Assembly (NCBI GenBank): GCA_021390615.1
Contig: JAJEJU010000022.1
Coordinates: 62,001-126,000 of the forward strand
Direction of reading: 5' to 3'
Origin: Rhodanobacteraceae bacterium ZG21-1
Lineage (GTDB): Bacteria > Pseudomonadota > Gammaproteobacteria > Xanthomonadales > Rhodanobacteraceae
DNA: 64,000 nt
This document shows, piece after piece, positions 52,278-62,658 of this stretch (its first letter is position 1; each line of letters starts with the position of its first letter). Position numbers and translations under genes: made by a program. The notes under the pieces are model-generated. The model saw only the letters and a list, made by a program, of their open reading frames with translations, ran no database searches and had not been told where the DNA came from.

Positions 52278-53341
52278 TGCCTACCCAACCCAAAATCCTG
52301 GTGGTCGACGACACCCCGGCAAACCTGGTCGCCATGCGCCGGCTGTTGGCGGACAGCGACGCGCGGATCTTCGAGGCGGGCAGCGGCAACGATGCGCTGG
52401 CGCTGTGCCTGGACCACCAGTTCGCGCTGATCCTGCTCGACGTGAACATGCCCGACATGGACGGCTTCGAGGTGGCTTCCCTGCTGGGCGAATCCGGCCA
52501 GCTGCGCGAAACCCCGGTGATCTTCGTCACCGCCGCCTATGCCGACGATCTCAATCGCCTGCGCGGCTACCGTTTCGGCGCGGTGGACTACATCGCCAAA
52601 CCGATCAACGACGTGATCCTGCGCTCCAAGGTGCGCGTATTCCTGGATCTGTACGCGATCCGCGCCCAGCTGCAGCGCGCGCTGCAGGATCTGTCCGAGC
52701 GCAATCAGCAGCTCATCGAAGAAATCACCGAGCGCAAGCGGGTCGAGGAGCAGGTACGCCATCAGGCCACCCACGACATGCTCACCAGCCTGCCCAATCG
52801 CGTGCTGTTCCACGACCGTCTGCGCGAGGCCATGCAGCGCACGCCCCGGCTTGGACGCGGCTTCGCCCTGGCGCTGATCGACATCGACGGCTTCAAGACG
52901 ATCAACGACAGCTATGGCCATCCGGCCGGCGATGCCTTGCTGCAGGCGATCGCCGGGCGGCTGATCGCACAGGTGCGCGCCAGCGATACGGTGTCGCGGC
53001 TGGGCGGCGACGAGTTCGCGATCATCCTGCACGATCTCGACGAGGCCGACGACGCCATCTCGCTGTGCCAGAACCTGTGCAGCCAGCTGGCCACGCCGTA
53101 TACCTTGCAGGGCCACCACGGCAGCGTCGTCGCGGTGGTGGGCGCCAGCATCGGCGTGGCGATCCATCGGGTCGACGACGAGCCGGCGGCAAACGAACGT
53201 CTGATCCAGGCCGCCGACCATGCCATGTACGAAGCCAAGCGCAGCGGCAAGAACCGCTGCGTGCTGGCCCCGATGTCGATCGACTCACCCGATGCGCCGG
53301 ACGGAAACGGCGCCCCGCCATCTTCCGCCCGCCTGATCTAG
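52277..53341 (+). CDS. REC-GGDEF diguanylate cyclase
   Basis: A 354-residue response regulator. The receiver (1-125) has the acidic pocket VVDDTP and phosphoacceptor D55 (ILLDVNMPDMDGF) and K near IAKPIND. A coiled linker (about 130-165) leads to GGDEF with the active site RLGGDEFAIIL at about residue 243. An inhibitory I-site RxxD (RASD) lies five residues before it. It makes cyclic di-GMP when phosphorylated, probably by the adjacent hybrid kinase. ATG 52277 is preferred over GTG 52265 within cheB. Confidence 0.92.
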   Translation: MPTQPKILVVDDTPANLVAMRRLLADSDARIFEAGSGNDALALCLDHQFALILLDVNMPDMDGFEVASLLGESGQLRETPVIFVTAAYADDLNRLRGYRFGAVDYIAKPINDVILRSKVRVFLDLYAIRAQLQRALQDLSERNQQLIEEITERKRVEEQVRHQATHDMLTSLPNRVLFHDRLREAMQRTPRLGRGFALALIDIDGFKTINDSYGHPAGDALLQAIAGRLIAQVRASDTVSRLGGDEFAIILHDLDEADDAISLCQNLCSQLATPYTLQGHHGSVVAVVGASIGVAIHRVDDEPAANERLIQAADHAMYEAKRSGKNRCVLAPMSIDSPDAPDGNGAPPSSARLI

Positions 53342-53352
53342 GTGGCGTCCGC

Positions 53353-53826
53353 CTAGCCTCGCGGGCGCGGGGACAGCCACATCGCAATGCGCGCGCGGAA
53401 CACTTCCTCGCCCTGCGTATTGGCGACGCGCACCAGCACCGGCCACTCGTAGCCTTCGGCCGATTCGACCACGGGCGACTCCGGCTCGGCCACCGCATGC
53501 ATGCGGCCGACCGCCTTCTTCAGGTATTCGACGCTCATCCCCCGTGGAATCCAGCGCAGGCCCTTCGGAATCGTCGCCTCGGTCATCACGCCGGCACTGA
53601 GCTCCGCCAGGTTGCACAGGGCGATCGCGTGCACCGTGCCGATATGGTTGTGCACGCGACGCCGGTCGGCCATGCGCACCTCGCAGCGGCCCGGCTGCAG
53701 CAGCACGAAGCGCGGCGCGATGGTGGCGAAGTACGGCGCCTTGAAACACACCGCCCGCGAAAACAGCCAGTGCCCGGCCGGCCAGCGGCTGACGCGTCGA
53801 TACAGCGAAAGTACGGATGCGGCCAT
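53353..53826 (-). CDS. DUF4442 hotdog-fold thioesterase-like protein
   Basis: A 157-residue protein with the DUF4442 pattern: FKAPYFATIAPRFVLLQPGR, then HNHIGTVHAIALCNLAELSA (hotdog helix) and GVMTEATIPKGLRWIPRGM. Likely acts on acyl-CoA thioesters. Its position beside fadE supports a lipid role. It is convergent with the diguanylate cyclase gene. Confidence 0.8.
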   Translation of the reverse strand: MAASVLSLYRRVSRWPAGHWLFSRAVCFKAPYFATIAPRFVLLQPGRCEVRMADRRRVHNHIGTVHAIALCNLAELSAGVMTEATIPKGLRWIPRGMSVEYLKKAVGRMHAVAEPESPVVESAEGYEWPVLVRVANTQGEEVFRARIAMWLSPRPRG

Positions 53827-53876
53827 CGAAACTCCTGATGGTGAACGAGCAAGTCGGCCACGCCGTCACGCCCTGC

Positions 53877-54269
53877 TTAGGCCGCGAACCTGCCAATCAG
53901 CGGCCATGCGAACAACACGGCGCCCAGCACGAATAACGCACTCAGAAAGTGGACCGGCCACGCGTTGTAGCGCAGGAACACCAGCTGTTCGATGGCTCGG
54001 CCGAGCCAGAACAATGACATGCCAGCCAACAGCGCATGACCCAGCGGCGTGTCCAGCAGGTCGCCAGGCAGCATGAAGCACAAGGCCGCGACACCGAGAA
54101 AGACATAGATCAGGCGCAGATTGAGAATCTGCACGATGGCACGCGTCGCCACACTGTTGCTGCGCAGATCCTGCGGCCAGTGAAACAGCTTCCAGAACAT
54201 CAGGTGGAACGCGGCGAAACCCAGACTATGCAAGCCGCATAGATAGATCAGGGTTTCGCCGCGCTGCAT
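53877..54269 (-). CDS. Small four-helix membrane protein
   Basis: A 130-residue protein from ATG 54269, four bases after the fadE stop in the same direction. Four hydrophobic segments are visible (IYLCGLHSLGFAAFHLMFW; LRLIYVFLGVAALCFML; HALLAGMSLFWLGRAIEQ; VHFLSALFVLGAVLFAWPL). No family is recognised. Tight linkage to fadE suggests a lipid-related or co-regulated role. Confidence 0.7.
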   Translation of the reverse strand: MQRGETLIYLCGLHSLGFAAFHLMFWKLFHWPQDLRSNSVATRAIVQILNLRLIYVFLGVAALCFMLPGDLLDTPLGHALLAGMSLFWLGRAIEQLVFLRYNAWPVHFLSALFVLGAVLFAWPLIGRFAA

Positions 54270-54273
54270 GACA

Positions 54274-56745
54274 TCACGCGGCGTCGGCCAGCTTCTTCGG
54301 CGCCTCGCCGCGAACCACCGCGGCGCGCAGTTCCTTTGGATCAAAGTCGTCCACCGAGATGAACTCGAACACGCCCTCGCGCACACGCTTGAGCAGGTCG
54401 AACTCGGCAGCGCTGATCACGCCGGCCTGCTGCGCCTCGGTGAGCTGGCCGAGGTAGTCGTGCGACTTGAACTGGCCGGACTTCAGCGCCTTGCTGAGCT
54501 TGCGCTCGACCGGCTCGGCAGCGATCACGTCCGGCAGCAGCGCGTTCATGCGGCCCACCGTGTTGTTCGGCGTCGGGGTGAGGTAAGCCCACTCGGTGAG
54601 GCGCGTGCGCGCTTCGCCCGGCGCGGTGACGATGGCGGCGACGCGACGCCCCAGCCGATCCGACGGCGGCACTTCGCGGCGGCCGAACGGGAACACCAGA
54701 GCACGCAGCAGCCACGAGACCGGGCGCACCGGGAAATTGCGGATCGCCCCGTCCAGCGCGGTCTGGATGCGCCACATGCACTCGTGGAAGGCCCAGGCCA
54801 GCAGAGGGCGGTCGGCCTCGGGCCGGCCGGTGTCCTCATAGCGCTTGAGCATGGCGCTGGCGATATACAGATAGCTCAGCACGTCGCCCAGCCGGGCCGA
54901 CAGCTTTTCCTTGAACTTCAGCTTGCCGCCCAGCACGCCCATGAACACGTCCGAGCACAGCGCCAGCGCCGCGGAATAACGGTTGAGCTTGCGGTAGTAG
55001 CGGCGGGTATAGGCGTCGCCGGCGGTCTCGCCAATGCGCGAACCGGTCAGGCCCAGGGTGAAGGCGCGCACCGCGTTGGAGATGCCGAAGCCCAGATGGC
55101 CGAACAGCGCGCGGTCGAAGGCGCGCAGGCGGTCGCCGTAGTCGGGGATCGACAGCGCCTGCATTTCCTTCAGCACGTACGGATGACAGCGGATCGCGCC
55201 CTGACCGAAGATCATCAGGCTGCGCGTCATGATGTTGGCGCCTTCCACCGTGATGGCGATCGGCACGCCCTGCCAGGAGCGGCCGGCGTAGTTCTTCGGG
55301 CCGAGCTGCACGGCCTTGCCGCCGTGCACGTCCATGGAGTCGCCGGCGATCAGGCGGCCCCACTCGGTGGCGTGGTATTTCGCGATGGCCGACGGCACCG
55401 CCGGCTTCTCGCCGCGGTCCACCGCAGCCGCCGTGGCGCGCGACAGCGCCGCCGTGGCGTAGGTCAGGCCGCCTATGCGCGCCAGCGCTTCTTCCACGCC
55501 CTCGAAGCGGGCGATCGCCAGGCCGAACTGCTTGCGCATGCGCGCATAGGCGCCGGTGGCGGCCACTGCCATGCGCACGCCGCCGGTGGCGTTGGACGGC
55601 AGAGAGATGGCGCGGCCGACCGACAGGCATTCCACCAGCATGCGCCAGCCGTGGCCGGCCATGCTCGGGCCGCCGATCAGGGTGGAGAGCGGGGCGAACA
55701 GGTCCTTGCCGTGCACCGGGCCGTTCTGGAACGGCACGTTCAGCGGGAAGTGGCGGCGACCGATCTGCAGGCCCGGGGTCGAGCGCGGCAGCAGGGCCAG
55801 GGTGATGCCCAGGTCGTCCTTGTCGCCCAGCAGATGCTCGGGGTCGTACATGCGGAAGGCCAGGCCGACCACGGTGGCGACCGGCGCCAGCGTGATGTAG
55901 CGCTTGTCGAAGGTCAGCTTCACGCCGAGCGTCTCGACGCCGTCCACCACCTGCTTGCAGACGATGCCGTAGTCCGGGATCGAAGTGGCGTCGGAACCGG
56001 CATAGGGACCGGTCAGCGCGAAGCAGGGAATCTCCTCGCCCACCGCCAGGCGCGGCAGGTAATGGTTCTTCTGCTCGTCGGTGCCGTAGTGCAGCAGCAG
56101 CTCGGCCGGGCCCAGCGAATTGGGCACCGCGATGGTGGAGGCCACCGTCGCCGACATGGTGGAGACCTTCTGCAGCACCGCCGAATGCGCCAGCGCCGAG
56201 AACTGCAGGCCGCCGTACTGCTTCGGGATGATCATGCCGAAGAACTTGTGCTTCTTGACGAAGTCCCAGATCTCCGGCGGCAGGTCGCCCAGTTCGTGGG
56301 TGATCTGCCAGTCGTCGATCATCGCGCACAGCTGCTCGACCGGGCCGTCCAGGAAGGCCTGCTCCTCCACGCTCAGCTCGGGCTTGGGCTGCCTCAGCAG
56401 CTCGTGCCAGTCCGGCTTGCCGGAGAACAGCTGGCCCTCGAAGCCGACCGTGCCGGCTTCCAGCGCGGTCTGCTCGGTCTCGGACAGCTTCGGCGTCACC
56501 TTGGCGAAGATCTTCAGCAGCGGCGCGCTGATCTTCTTGCGGCGGACGTCGGCCATCAGCAGGGGCACCGCGATCGCCGCCTCGATAATCAGCAGGATCA
56601 GCATGGTCCAGGGCGCGTGCACCAGCAGGCCGACCACCACGGTGGTGATGCCGGTAGCCAGCGCCCAGGTACGCAGACCAGTGCGGTGGTAGGCGCAGGC
56701 GCCGGTCGCGATGAGCGCCGCCAGCAGGGTCAGTATCACGGACAT
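54274..56745 (-). CDS. fadE: Acyl-CoA dehydrogenase FadE
   Basis: An 823-residue enzyme of the FadE type, larger than ordinary acyl-CoA dehydrogenases. Two N-terminal membrane segments (about 5-60) anchor it. The dehydrogenase core contains FALTGPYAGSDATSIPD (FAD region) and the ITVEGANIMTRSLMIFGQGA block, where the Glu is the likely catalytic base. A long C-terminal FadE extension (DUF1974 type) follows. It does the first step of fatty-acid beta-oxidation. A TetR regulator lies nearby at 57769. Confidence 0.94.
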   Translation of the reverse strand: MSVILTLLAALIATGACAYHRTGLRTWALATGITTVVVGLLVHAPWTMLILLIIEAAIAVPLLMADVRRKKISAPLLKIFAKVTPKLSETEQTALEAGTVGFEGQLFSGKPDWHELLRQPKPELSVEEQAFLDGPVEQLCAMIDDWQITHELGDLPPEIWDFVKKHKFFGMIIPKQYGGLQFSALAHSAVLQKVSTMSATVASTIAVPNSLGPAELLLHYGTDEQKNHYLPRLAVGEEIPCFALTGPYAGSDATSIPDYGIVCKQVVDGVETLGVKLTFDKRYITLAPVATVVGLAFRMYDPEHLLGDKDDLGITLALLPRSTPGLQIGRRHFPLNVPFQNGPVHGKDLFAPLSTLIGGPSMAGHGWRMLVECLSVGRAISLPSNATGGVRMAVAATGAYARMRKQFGLAIARFEGVEEALARIGGLTYATAALSRATAAAVDRGEKPAVPSAIAKYHATEWGRLIAGDSMDVHGGKAVQLGPKNYAGRSWQGVPIAITVEGANIMTRSLMIFGQGAIRCHPYVLKEMQALSIPDYGDRLRAFDRALFGHLGFGISNAVRAFTLGLTGSRIGETAGDAYTRRYYRKLNRYSAALALCSDVFMGVLGGKLKFKEKLSARLGDVLSYLYIASAMLKRYEDTGRPEADRPLLAWAFHECMWRIQTALDGAIRNFPVRPVSWLLRALVFPFGRREVPPSDRLGRRVAAIVTAPGEARTRLTEWAYLTPTPNNTVGRMNALLPDVIAAEPVERKLSKALKSGQFKSHDYLGQLTEAQQAGVISAAEFDLLKRVREGVFEFISVDDFDPKELRAAVVRGEAPKKLADAA

Positions 56746-56754
56746 CTCAGCACC

Positions 56755-57663
56755 TCACTCGACAGATTTCACGGTGGTGGCGCCCTCGCGGGAACCGACC
56801 GGATCCAGGTTATGCACGAAGCGTGCAACTTCGCGCGTAAACGCGTCGTTGGCGTCGCCCGCCACCATATGGGTCGCACGCGGCAGCTCGACATGCTGGG
56901 CATGCGGCGCCAGCTGCAGAAATTCCCGCACAGTGTCGCTCGAAACCACGTCGCTGCGCCCGCCCGAAAGCAGCAGCAGCGGCACGCGGATGTTCGCCGC
57001 CGCGGTCAGCAGGCGCGGCTGATAGCGCTCGCTCTCGCTGACCAGGCCGTTCAGCAGCGCGGGATCCCAATGCCAGCGCAAGCGTCCGTCGGGGCCCGGG
57101 CGCAACAGCGGCCGCAGCTGCTCTTCGCTCTTGCGCTCGCGCCGCTGCGGCAGGTAGGCGGCGATCTGTTCGGCCGCCTCGGCATAGTCGGCGAAGCCGT
57201 TCGGGTGCGCTTGCATGAAGGCCAGGATGCGTTCCACGCCGGCGGTTTCCCAGCGCGGCGTGATGTCCACCAGCACCATCGCGCGAAACGGCGGCGGCGC
57301 GCCGGCGGCGGCACTTTCGCCGGCCACCACCAGGCCGAGCAGGCCGCCCATCGAGGCGCCCACCAGGATCGGCGGTTCGGGCTGCGCGCGCGCCAGCTCG
57401 AGCAGATCGCTGGCGAACTGGTCCATGTGGTAGTCGCCGCCCGGCACCCGCTCGCTCTCGCCATGGCCGCGGCTGTCGAAGCTCACGCAGCGGCAGCCTG
57501 CATCGGCCAGCGCCAGCATGCTGCCGCCCCAGGCGCCGCGGGTCTGGCCGAAGCCATGGGCGAACAGCAGGGTCGGCGTGCCGGCGGCATGCCGCACTTC
57601 CACCGCCAGGCGCAGCCCGTCGGAGGCAGGGAAAGCGGTCACATGGTCGTCTCGATTAACCAT
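56755..57663 (-). CDS. Alpha/beta hydrolase
   Basis: A 302-residue hydrolase. The oxyanion motif LLFAHGFGQTRGAWG, nucleophile elbow GASMGG and a late His in RATHMVAGD give a full Ser-Asp/Glu-His set. ATG 57663 is used; an upstream ATG at 57699 would add 12 residues. It lies nine bases from fadE in the same direction, so a role on acyl esters or thioesters is likely. Substrate unknown. Confidence 0.85.
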   Translation of the reverse strand: MVNRDDHVTAFPASDGLRLAVEVRHAAGTPTLLFAHGFGQTRGAWGGSMLALADAGCRCVSFDSRGHGESERVPGGDYHMDQFASDLLELARAQPEPPILVGASMGGLLGLVVAGESAAAGAPPPFRAMVLVDITPRWETAGVERILAFMQAHPNGFADYAEAAEQIAAYLPQRRERKSEEQLRPLLRPGPDGRLRWHWDPALLNGLVSESERYQPRLLTAAANIRVPLLLLSGGRSDVVSSDTVREFLQLAPHAQHVELPRATHMVAGDANDAFTREVARFVHNLDPVGSREGATTVKSVE

Positions 57664-57768
57664 ACGGATGAGTATGGAATGCTCGTCTCGCCTCGTCAAC
57701 TATCCGCGCCGGTCCAGCTGAACAGCGCTTGGATTACAAAGCCTTGCCACTACGGCTACCATGCCGGC

Positions 57769-58347
57769 ATGAACGCAAGCAGTAAACCGGAGCGGACCCG
57801 GCTTTCGGCCGAGGATTGGGAGGATGCCGCCCTCAGCCTGATCGCGGAACAGGGCGTCAATGCGCTGGCGGTCGAGGCGCTGGCCCGCCAGCTCGGCGTG
57901 ACCAAGGGCAGCTTCTACTGGCACTTCCGCACCCGCGAGGCGCTGCTGCAGGCGGCGCTGGAGCGCTGGGAGCAGTACGGCGAGCGCGAGATCATCAGCC
58001 AGATCGAGGCCATTCCCGATCCGCGCGTGCGCCTGCCGGAGCTGTTCCGTCGGGTCGCCCACGAGCTGCAGCCGCACCGCGTCTACGCCGCCCTGCTGAA
58101 GGCACTGGACCATCCTCAGGTGGTGCCGGTGATGGCGCGGGTTTCGCAGCGGCGTATGGATTTCCTCAACACCGCCTTTACCCAGGCCGGTCTGCCGCCC
58201 GAGCAGGCGCTCAATCGCTCGCGGCTCACCTATGCGGCCTATGTCGGCTTCCTGCAGCTGAACTTCACCCTGGGCCTGCCGCGCATCAGCCACGAAGAGT
58301 TCGACCACTACGTCGAACACATGATCGCCACGCTGATCCCGCACTGA
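57769..58347 (+). CDS. TetR-family regulator
   Basis: A 192-residue regulator. The N-terminal HTH is clear: WEDAALSLIAEQGVNALAVE, ALARQLGVTKGSFYWHFRTR and EALLQAALERW. The C-terminal ligand domain is helical. Divergent from the hydrolase-fadE operon with about 105 bases between starts, it probably represses that operon and responds to an acyl compound. The ATG at 57769 lies deep in a longer open frame that is only a shadow of fadE. Confidence 0.92.
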   Translation: MNASSKPERTRLSAEDWEDAALSLIAEQGVNALAVEALARQLGVTKGSFYWHFRTREALLQAALERWEQYGEREIISQIEAIPDPRVRLPELFRRVAHELQPHRVYAALLKALDHPQVVPVMARVSQRRMDFLNTAFTQAGLPPEQALNRSRLTYAAYVGFLQLNFTLGLPRISHEEFDHYVEHMIATLIPH

Positions 58348-58405
58348 GCGCGGCAATCACGGCAAGGCGGCCCGGAAACCCGGCGGTCTAGCGCACGAGG
58401 CTGGC

Positions 58406-60619
58406 ATGCAGGAAGCCTACGACACCGCGGCGCTGTACTTGCGGCAAGGCCGCCTCGACGAGGCCGAAGCGCTTTGCGCATCGATCCTGCAGCAACACCC
58501 AGCGGATGCCGCCGGCCTGGCCTTGCGCGGACAGCTGGCCCTGCAGCGAGGTCGCCCGGAGCAGGCGCTGGCCGATCTCGACCAAGCCCTGTCGCTGCGG
58601 TCCGATTTGCTTCGAGCTCATGTCGCACGCGGCAATGCGCTGCAGCAGCTGGGGCGGAACGAGGACGCCGTACAAGCCTACGCAGCTGCCATTGCGCTCG
58701 ACCCGCGCGCCTACGACGCGCACGCCAATCGCGGCGTCAGCTGGAGCCGACTGGGCCGGGACGAGCAGGCATTGCTTGATTACAACGCTGCGCTGGCGCT
58801 GCAGCCGGATACCGTCGACATCCGCTACAACCGCGGCCTCCTGCTGTTCCGCGGGCAACGCCATAGTGAGGCTCTGGATGATTTCGATGCGGTGCTGTCG
58901 CACCACGCGAAGGATGCCGAGGCATGGAGCTGGCGCGCCTACAGCCTCTGCGCCCTGCATCGTCACGCCGAGGCGATGCAGGCGGCGAACGAAGCGTGTC
59001 GCCTGGCGCCTGCATCGGCGTCGGCCTGGCGGGCCATCGCCTATGTGCGGATGCAGTTGGGGCAGGAGCGCGAGGCGATCCAGGCTTATCGCAGCGCGAT
59101 CGCGGTACGCCGCGCCGACGATCCCGAAGCGGGCTCGGATCATCACCACCTCGGTTTGGCGCTGACCCGCGCAGGCATGCACGAAGCCGCCCTGGCCGAG
59201 TTCGAGCAGGCCTCGAATTGCAACCCGGCAGCGCCGCATGCCGCCGGCGATCGGCTGATCGCCGCGATGCGCACGGTCCACTGGGAGGATTTTGCCGAGC
59301 GCCGCGCCGATCTTTGCGCGGCCATCGCCCGCGGCGAATCGGTCGCCTCGCCATTCGCGGTCGCCACCTTCGCCGACGATCCCGCGCTGATCAGCCGGGC
59401 GGGCGCGCTGTTTCTCGAACAGCAGGGGCTGCAGCGACTCGCGCCGGCGCCGCTGCCGGCGCTGCAGCCGCGCGAGCGAATCCGCATCGGCTACTTCTCG
59501 GCGGACTTCCATGCGCACGCCACCGCCCTGCTGATGATCGATCTGCTGTCCCAGCACGATCGCGCGCAGTTCGAAGTGTTCCTGTTCGCCTTCGGTCCCA
59601 CGCCACCCGACGCCATGACGGCACAGCTGGCCGATGCGGTGGAACATTTCATCGACGTGCGCACGCTGCCCGACGAAGCGATCTGCGCCCTGGCGCAGCA
59701 ATCCGGCATCGACATCGCGATCGACCTCAAGGGTTATACGCAGGACTGCCGGCCCGGCATCTTCGCGCGCCGCGCCGCGCCGCTGCAGCTCAACTATCTG
59801 GGCTATCCAGGCGGCATGGGCGCCGGCTTCATCGACTATCTGATCGGCGATCCGGTGGTGACTCCGCTGGAACAGCAGGCGCACTACTGCGAGCGACTCG
59901 CCTGCCTGCCGCACTGTTACCAGCCGAACAGCGCCTCGCAGCGATCGTTGCCGCCGCCCGTCGCGGATCGCGCGGCGGCCCGGCAAGCTGCGGGCCTGCC
60001 CGCACAAGGCTTCGTGTTCTGCTGCTTCAACAACACCTACAAGATCACCCCGGACTGGTTCGCGCTATGGATGGACTTGCTGCGCGAAGTCGACGACAGC
60101 GTGTTGTGGCTGTACGAACCGGATGCCGAGGCGCTGCCGCGTTTGCGCATGCAGGCCGAGGCGCACGGCATCGCCGCCTCGCGCCTGATCTTCGCACCCA
60201 AGCTCGCCCTGCCGGAACATCTGGCGCGCCACGAACTGGCCGATCTGTTTCTCGACACCCTGCCCTACAACGCCCACACCACCGGCAGCGACGCTTTGTG
60301 GGCCGGCCTGCCGATGCTGAGCTGCCTGGGTGCCGCCTTCCCCGGGCGAGTCGGCGCCAGTCTGCTGCACGCCGTCGGCCTGCCCGAGCTGATCGCCAGC
60401 TCGCCAGAGGACTATCGAGCCAGGGCACTGCGCTGGGCGTGCGATCCCGTCGCCCTGCGTGGCCTGCGCGAACGCCTGCAAGGGAACCGCGCAAACGCGC
60501 CACTGTTCGATACCGCACGCTATCGTCGCCACCTCGAGGCGGCCTATCGGCAGATGTGGCAACGCTGCTTGCGCGGCGAAGCGCCCGTAGCCTTCGTGGT
60601 GCCTGCGACGCCGGATTGA
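58406..60619 (+). CDS. TPR protein with SPINDLY/OGT-type glycosyltransferase domain
   Basis: A 737-residue protein. Residues 1-290 hold about eight tetratricopeptide repeats (for example DEAEALCASILQQHPADAAG; LGRNEDAVQAYAAAIALDPR). Residues 355-720 match the bacterial O-GlcNAc-transferase/SPINDLY domain: RIGYFSADFHAHATALLMID, IDIAIDLKGYTQDCRPGIF, LQLNYLGYPGGMGAGFIDYL, CCFNNTYKITPDWF and LFLDTLPYNAHTTGSDALWA. It likely transfers a sugar or fucose-type group to proteins; target unknown. Confidence 0.9.
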   Translation: MQEAYDTAALYLRQGRLDEAEALCASILQQHPADAAGLALRGQLALQRGRPEQALADLDQALSLRSDLLRAHVARGNALQQLGRNEDAVQAYAAAIALDPRAYDAHANRGVSWSRLGRDEQALLDYNAALALQPDTVDIRYNRGLLLFRGQRHSEALDDFDAVLSHHAKDAEAWSWRAYSLCALHRHAEAMQAANEACRLAPASASAWRAIAYVRMQLGQEREAIQAYRSAIAVRRADDPEAGSDHHHLGLALTRAGMHEAALAEFEQASNCNPAAPHAAGDRLIAAMRTVHWEDFAERRADLCAAIARGESVASPFAVATFADDPALISRAGALFLEQQGLQRLAPAPLPALQPRERIRIGYFSADFHAHATALLMIDLLSQHDRAQFEVFLFAFGPTPPDAMTAQLADAVEHFIDVRTLPDEAICALAQQSGIDIAIDLKGYTQDCRPGIFARRAAPLQLNYLGYPGGMGAGFIDYLIGDPVVTPLEQQAHYCERLACLPHCYQPNSASQRSLPPPVADRAAARQAAGLPAQGFVFCCFNNTYKITPDWFALWMDLLREVDDSVLWLYEPDAEALPRLRMQAEAHGIAASRLIFAPKLALPEHLARHELADLFLDTLPYNAHTTGSDALWAGLPMLSCLGAAFPGRVGASLLHAVGLPELIASSPEDYRARALRWACDPVALRGLRERLQGNRANAPLFDTARYRRHLEAAYRQMWQRCLRGEAPVAFVVPATPD

Positions 60620-60819
60620 TCGCCGTGCTCACGCTGCGTTCTCGCGGATCGCCGCATGGTGAGGGTTAGCCGGCGCTCGCATGGTCCGGGCACCCGCATC
60701 CGCTTAGAACGTCACAGATCGATCGACGCAAGCCCGTCTTGTTGCACCGTAGCTTGCAATGCCAGTTCGCGCAAACTACCGTCCCGCCTATCTTTTGATG
60801 CAAGACCAGCGAGGATGTA

Positions 60820-62601
60820 ATGACCAGCACACGGCAGCTACTCGAACACTGGGTCAACGGCGTCGCCGCGCTGACCCGGCCCGCACAGATTCACTGGTGC
60901 GACGGTTCGGAGGCCGAATACCAGGCGCTGCAACAGCAGATGCTGCAGAGCGGCGACCTGATCGAGCTGAACCAGCAGACCCATCCGGGCTGCTATCTGC
61001 ACCGCTCGCATCCTTCCGACGTGGCCCGCGTGGAGCACCTCACCTTCGTCTGCAGCCAGCAGCGCGACGACGCCGGCCCCAACAATCACTGGATGGATCC
61101 CGCCGAGGCGCACGCCAAGATGGACGCGCTGTTCGACGGCTGCATGGCCGGGCGCACCATGTACGTGATCCCTTACTGCATGGGTCCGATCGATTCGCCG
61201 CTGTCGCGCTGCGGCGTGGAGATCACCGACAGCCCCTACGTGGTGGCCAATATGCGCGTGATGACCCGCATGGGCCAGGCCGCCCTCGCGCGGATTGAGC
61301 GCGACGGCAGCTTCGTCAAGGGCCTGCACTCCACCGGCGAGCTGGACCCCGAGCGGCGCTTCATCATGCACTTCCCGGAGGAACTGACCATCCAGTCCTA
61401 CGGCTCCGGCTACGGCGGCAACGCCCTGCTCGGCAAGAAATGCCACGCCTTGCGCATCGCCAGCTGGCAGGCGAAGTCCGAAGGCTGGCTGGCCGAGCAC
61501 ATGCTGATCGTCGGCATCGAAAATCCGCAGGGCGAAACGCATTACATCGCAGCGGCTTTTCCCTCGGCCTGCGGCAAGACCAACCTGGCGATGCTGATTC
61601 CGCCCGAGGGCTATCGCCGCGACGGCTGGAAGGTCTGGACCGTCGGCGACGACATCTGCTGGATGCGCCCCGGTGCGGACGGCCGCCTCTACGCGATCAA
61701 CCCGGAAGCCGGCTTCTTCGGCGTGGCGCCCGGCACCAGCGAAGCGACCAATCCGAACGCGCTGGCCACCATCGCACGCGACACCATCTTCACCAACGTC
61801 GCGGTCACCGCCGACAATCAACCGTGGTGGGAGGGCCTGCCCGGCACACCTGCCGTGGATTGGCAGGGACGTCCGTACGATCCGGCCAACGGTCCGGCGG
61901 CGCATCCCAACGCGCGCTTCACGGTCAGCGCGCGGCAATGCCCCACCTGGTCGTCCGAGGCGGAAGATCCACAAGGCGTGCCGATCAGCGCCATCGTGTT
62001 CGGCGGCCGCCGACCTTCCCTGCTGCCCCTGGTGATGGAAGCGCGCGACTGGACGCACGGCGTGCTGATGGGCGCCGCGATGGGCTCGGAAACCACCGCC
62101 GCGGCCACTGGCGCAGTCGGAGTACTGCGTCGCGACTCGATGGCGATGAAGCCGTTCTGCGGCTATCACTACGGCGACTACTTCGCGCATTGGCTGTCCT
62201 TCGACCGTCCCGGCGCGCAGTTGCCGAAGATCTTCCACGTCAACTGGTTCCGCAAAGGCCAGGACGGCAAGTTCCTGTGGCCGGGCTTCGGCGACAACCT
62301 GCGCGTGCTGGAATGGATGATCGCTCGCGTCGAGGGACGCGCCGAAGGCATCGATACTCCGGTGGGTCGCTTGCCCGACGCTGGCGAACTGCGCCTCGAT
62401 GGGCTCGACCTCCCGCGCGAGCGGCTGGCGTCCCTGCTCGCCGTGGATCACGCGGGCTGGCAGGCGGAGCTGACTGCGATCGACGAGTATCTGCGCGGTT
62501 TCGGCCCGCGCCTGCCCGCCAAGCTGCGGCAGGAACAGCAGCGTGTAGCCCAGGCGCTGGAAGCGGCCGGCGACCCACAACCGGAAGCGCTGCGCGCCTG
62601 A
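60820..62601 (+). CDS. pckG: Phosphoenolpyruvate carboxykinase, GTP-dependent
   Basis: A 593-residue enzyme converting oxaloacetate and GTP to phosphoenolpyruvate, the entry step of gluconeogenesis. Key motifs: [16 protein letters not shown] (kinase P-loop), [20 protein letters not shown] (metal site), [10 protein letters not shown] and [19 protein letters not shown]. These, with the length, mark the GTP class. GAGGATGTA precedes ATG 60820. The 200 bases upstream hold no gene; a TATCTT at about 60779 is a weak -10 candidate. Confidence 0.95.
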   Translation: MTSTRQLLEHWVNGVAALTRPAQIHWCDGSEAEYQALQQQMLQSGDLIELNQQTHPGCYLHRSHPSDVARVEHLTFVCSQQRDDAGPNNHWMDPAEAHAKMDALFDGCMAGRTMYVIPYCMGPIDSPLSRCGVEITDSPYVVANMRVMTRMGQAALARIERDGSFVKGLHSTGELDPERRFIMHFPEELTIQSYGSGYGGNALLGKKCHALRIASWQAKSEGWLAEHMLIVGIENPQGETHYIAAAFPSACGKTNLAMLIPPEGYRRDGWKVWTVGDDICWMRPGADGRLYAINPEAGFFGVAPGTSEATNPNALATIARDTIFTNVAVTADNQPWWEGLPGTPAVDWQGRPYDPANGPAAHPNARFTVSARQCPTWSSEAEDPQGVPISAIVFGGRRPSLLPLVMEARDWTHGVLMGAAMGSETTAAATGAVGVLRRDSMAMKPFCGYHYGDYFAHWLSFDRPGAQLPKIFHVNWFRKGQDGKFLWPGFGDNLRVLEWMIARVEGRAEGIDTPVGRLPDAGELRLDGLDLPRERLASLLAVDHAGWQAELTAIDEYLRGFGPRLPAKLRQEQQRVAQALEAAGDPQPEALRA

Positions 62602-62636
62602 GCGGCGCGGCAGCACACGCCGATTCCATGCCATAG

Positions 62637-62658
62637 GGGCGGCCGTTCGCGGCCGCCC
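62637..62658 (+). terminator. UUCG hairpin after pckG
   Basis: GGGCGGCCG-TTCG-CGGCCGCCC: a 9-bp stem closed by a stable UUCG loop, 35 bases after the stop. There is no T-run, so it may act as a 3'-end stabiliser or a weak terminator. Confidence 0.6.

Noticed and set aside
54268-58347. A 1359-codon open frame ending in the TetR gene
   Set aside because: It reads antisense through fadE and the hydrolase, is Gln/Arg/His-rich without domains, and reflects GC-rich codon bias. Only the part from 57769 is real.
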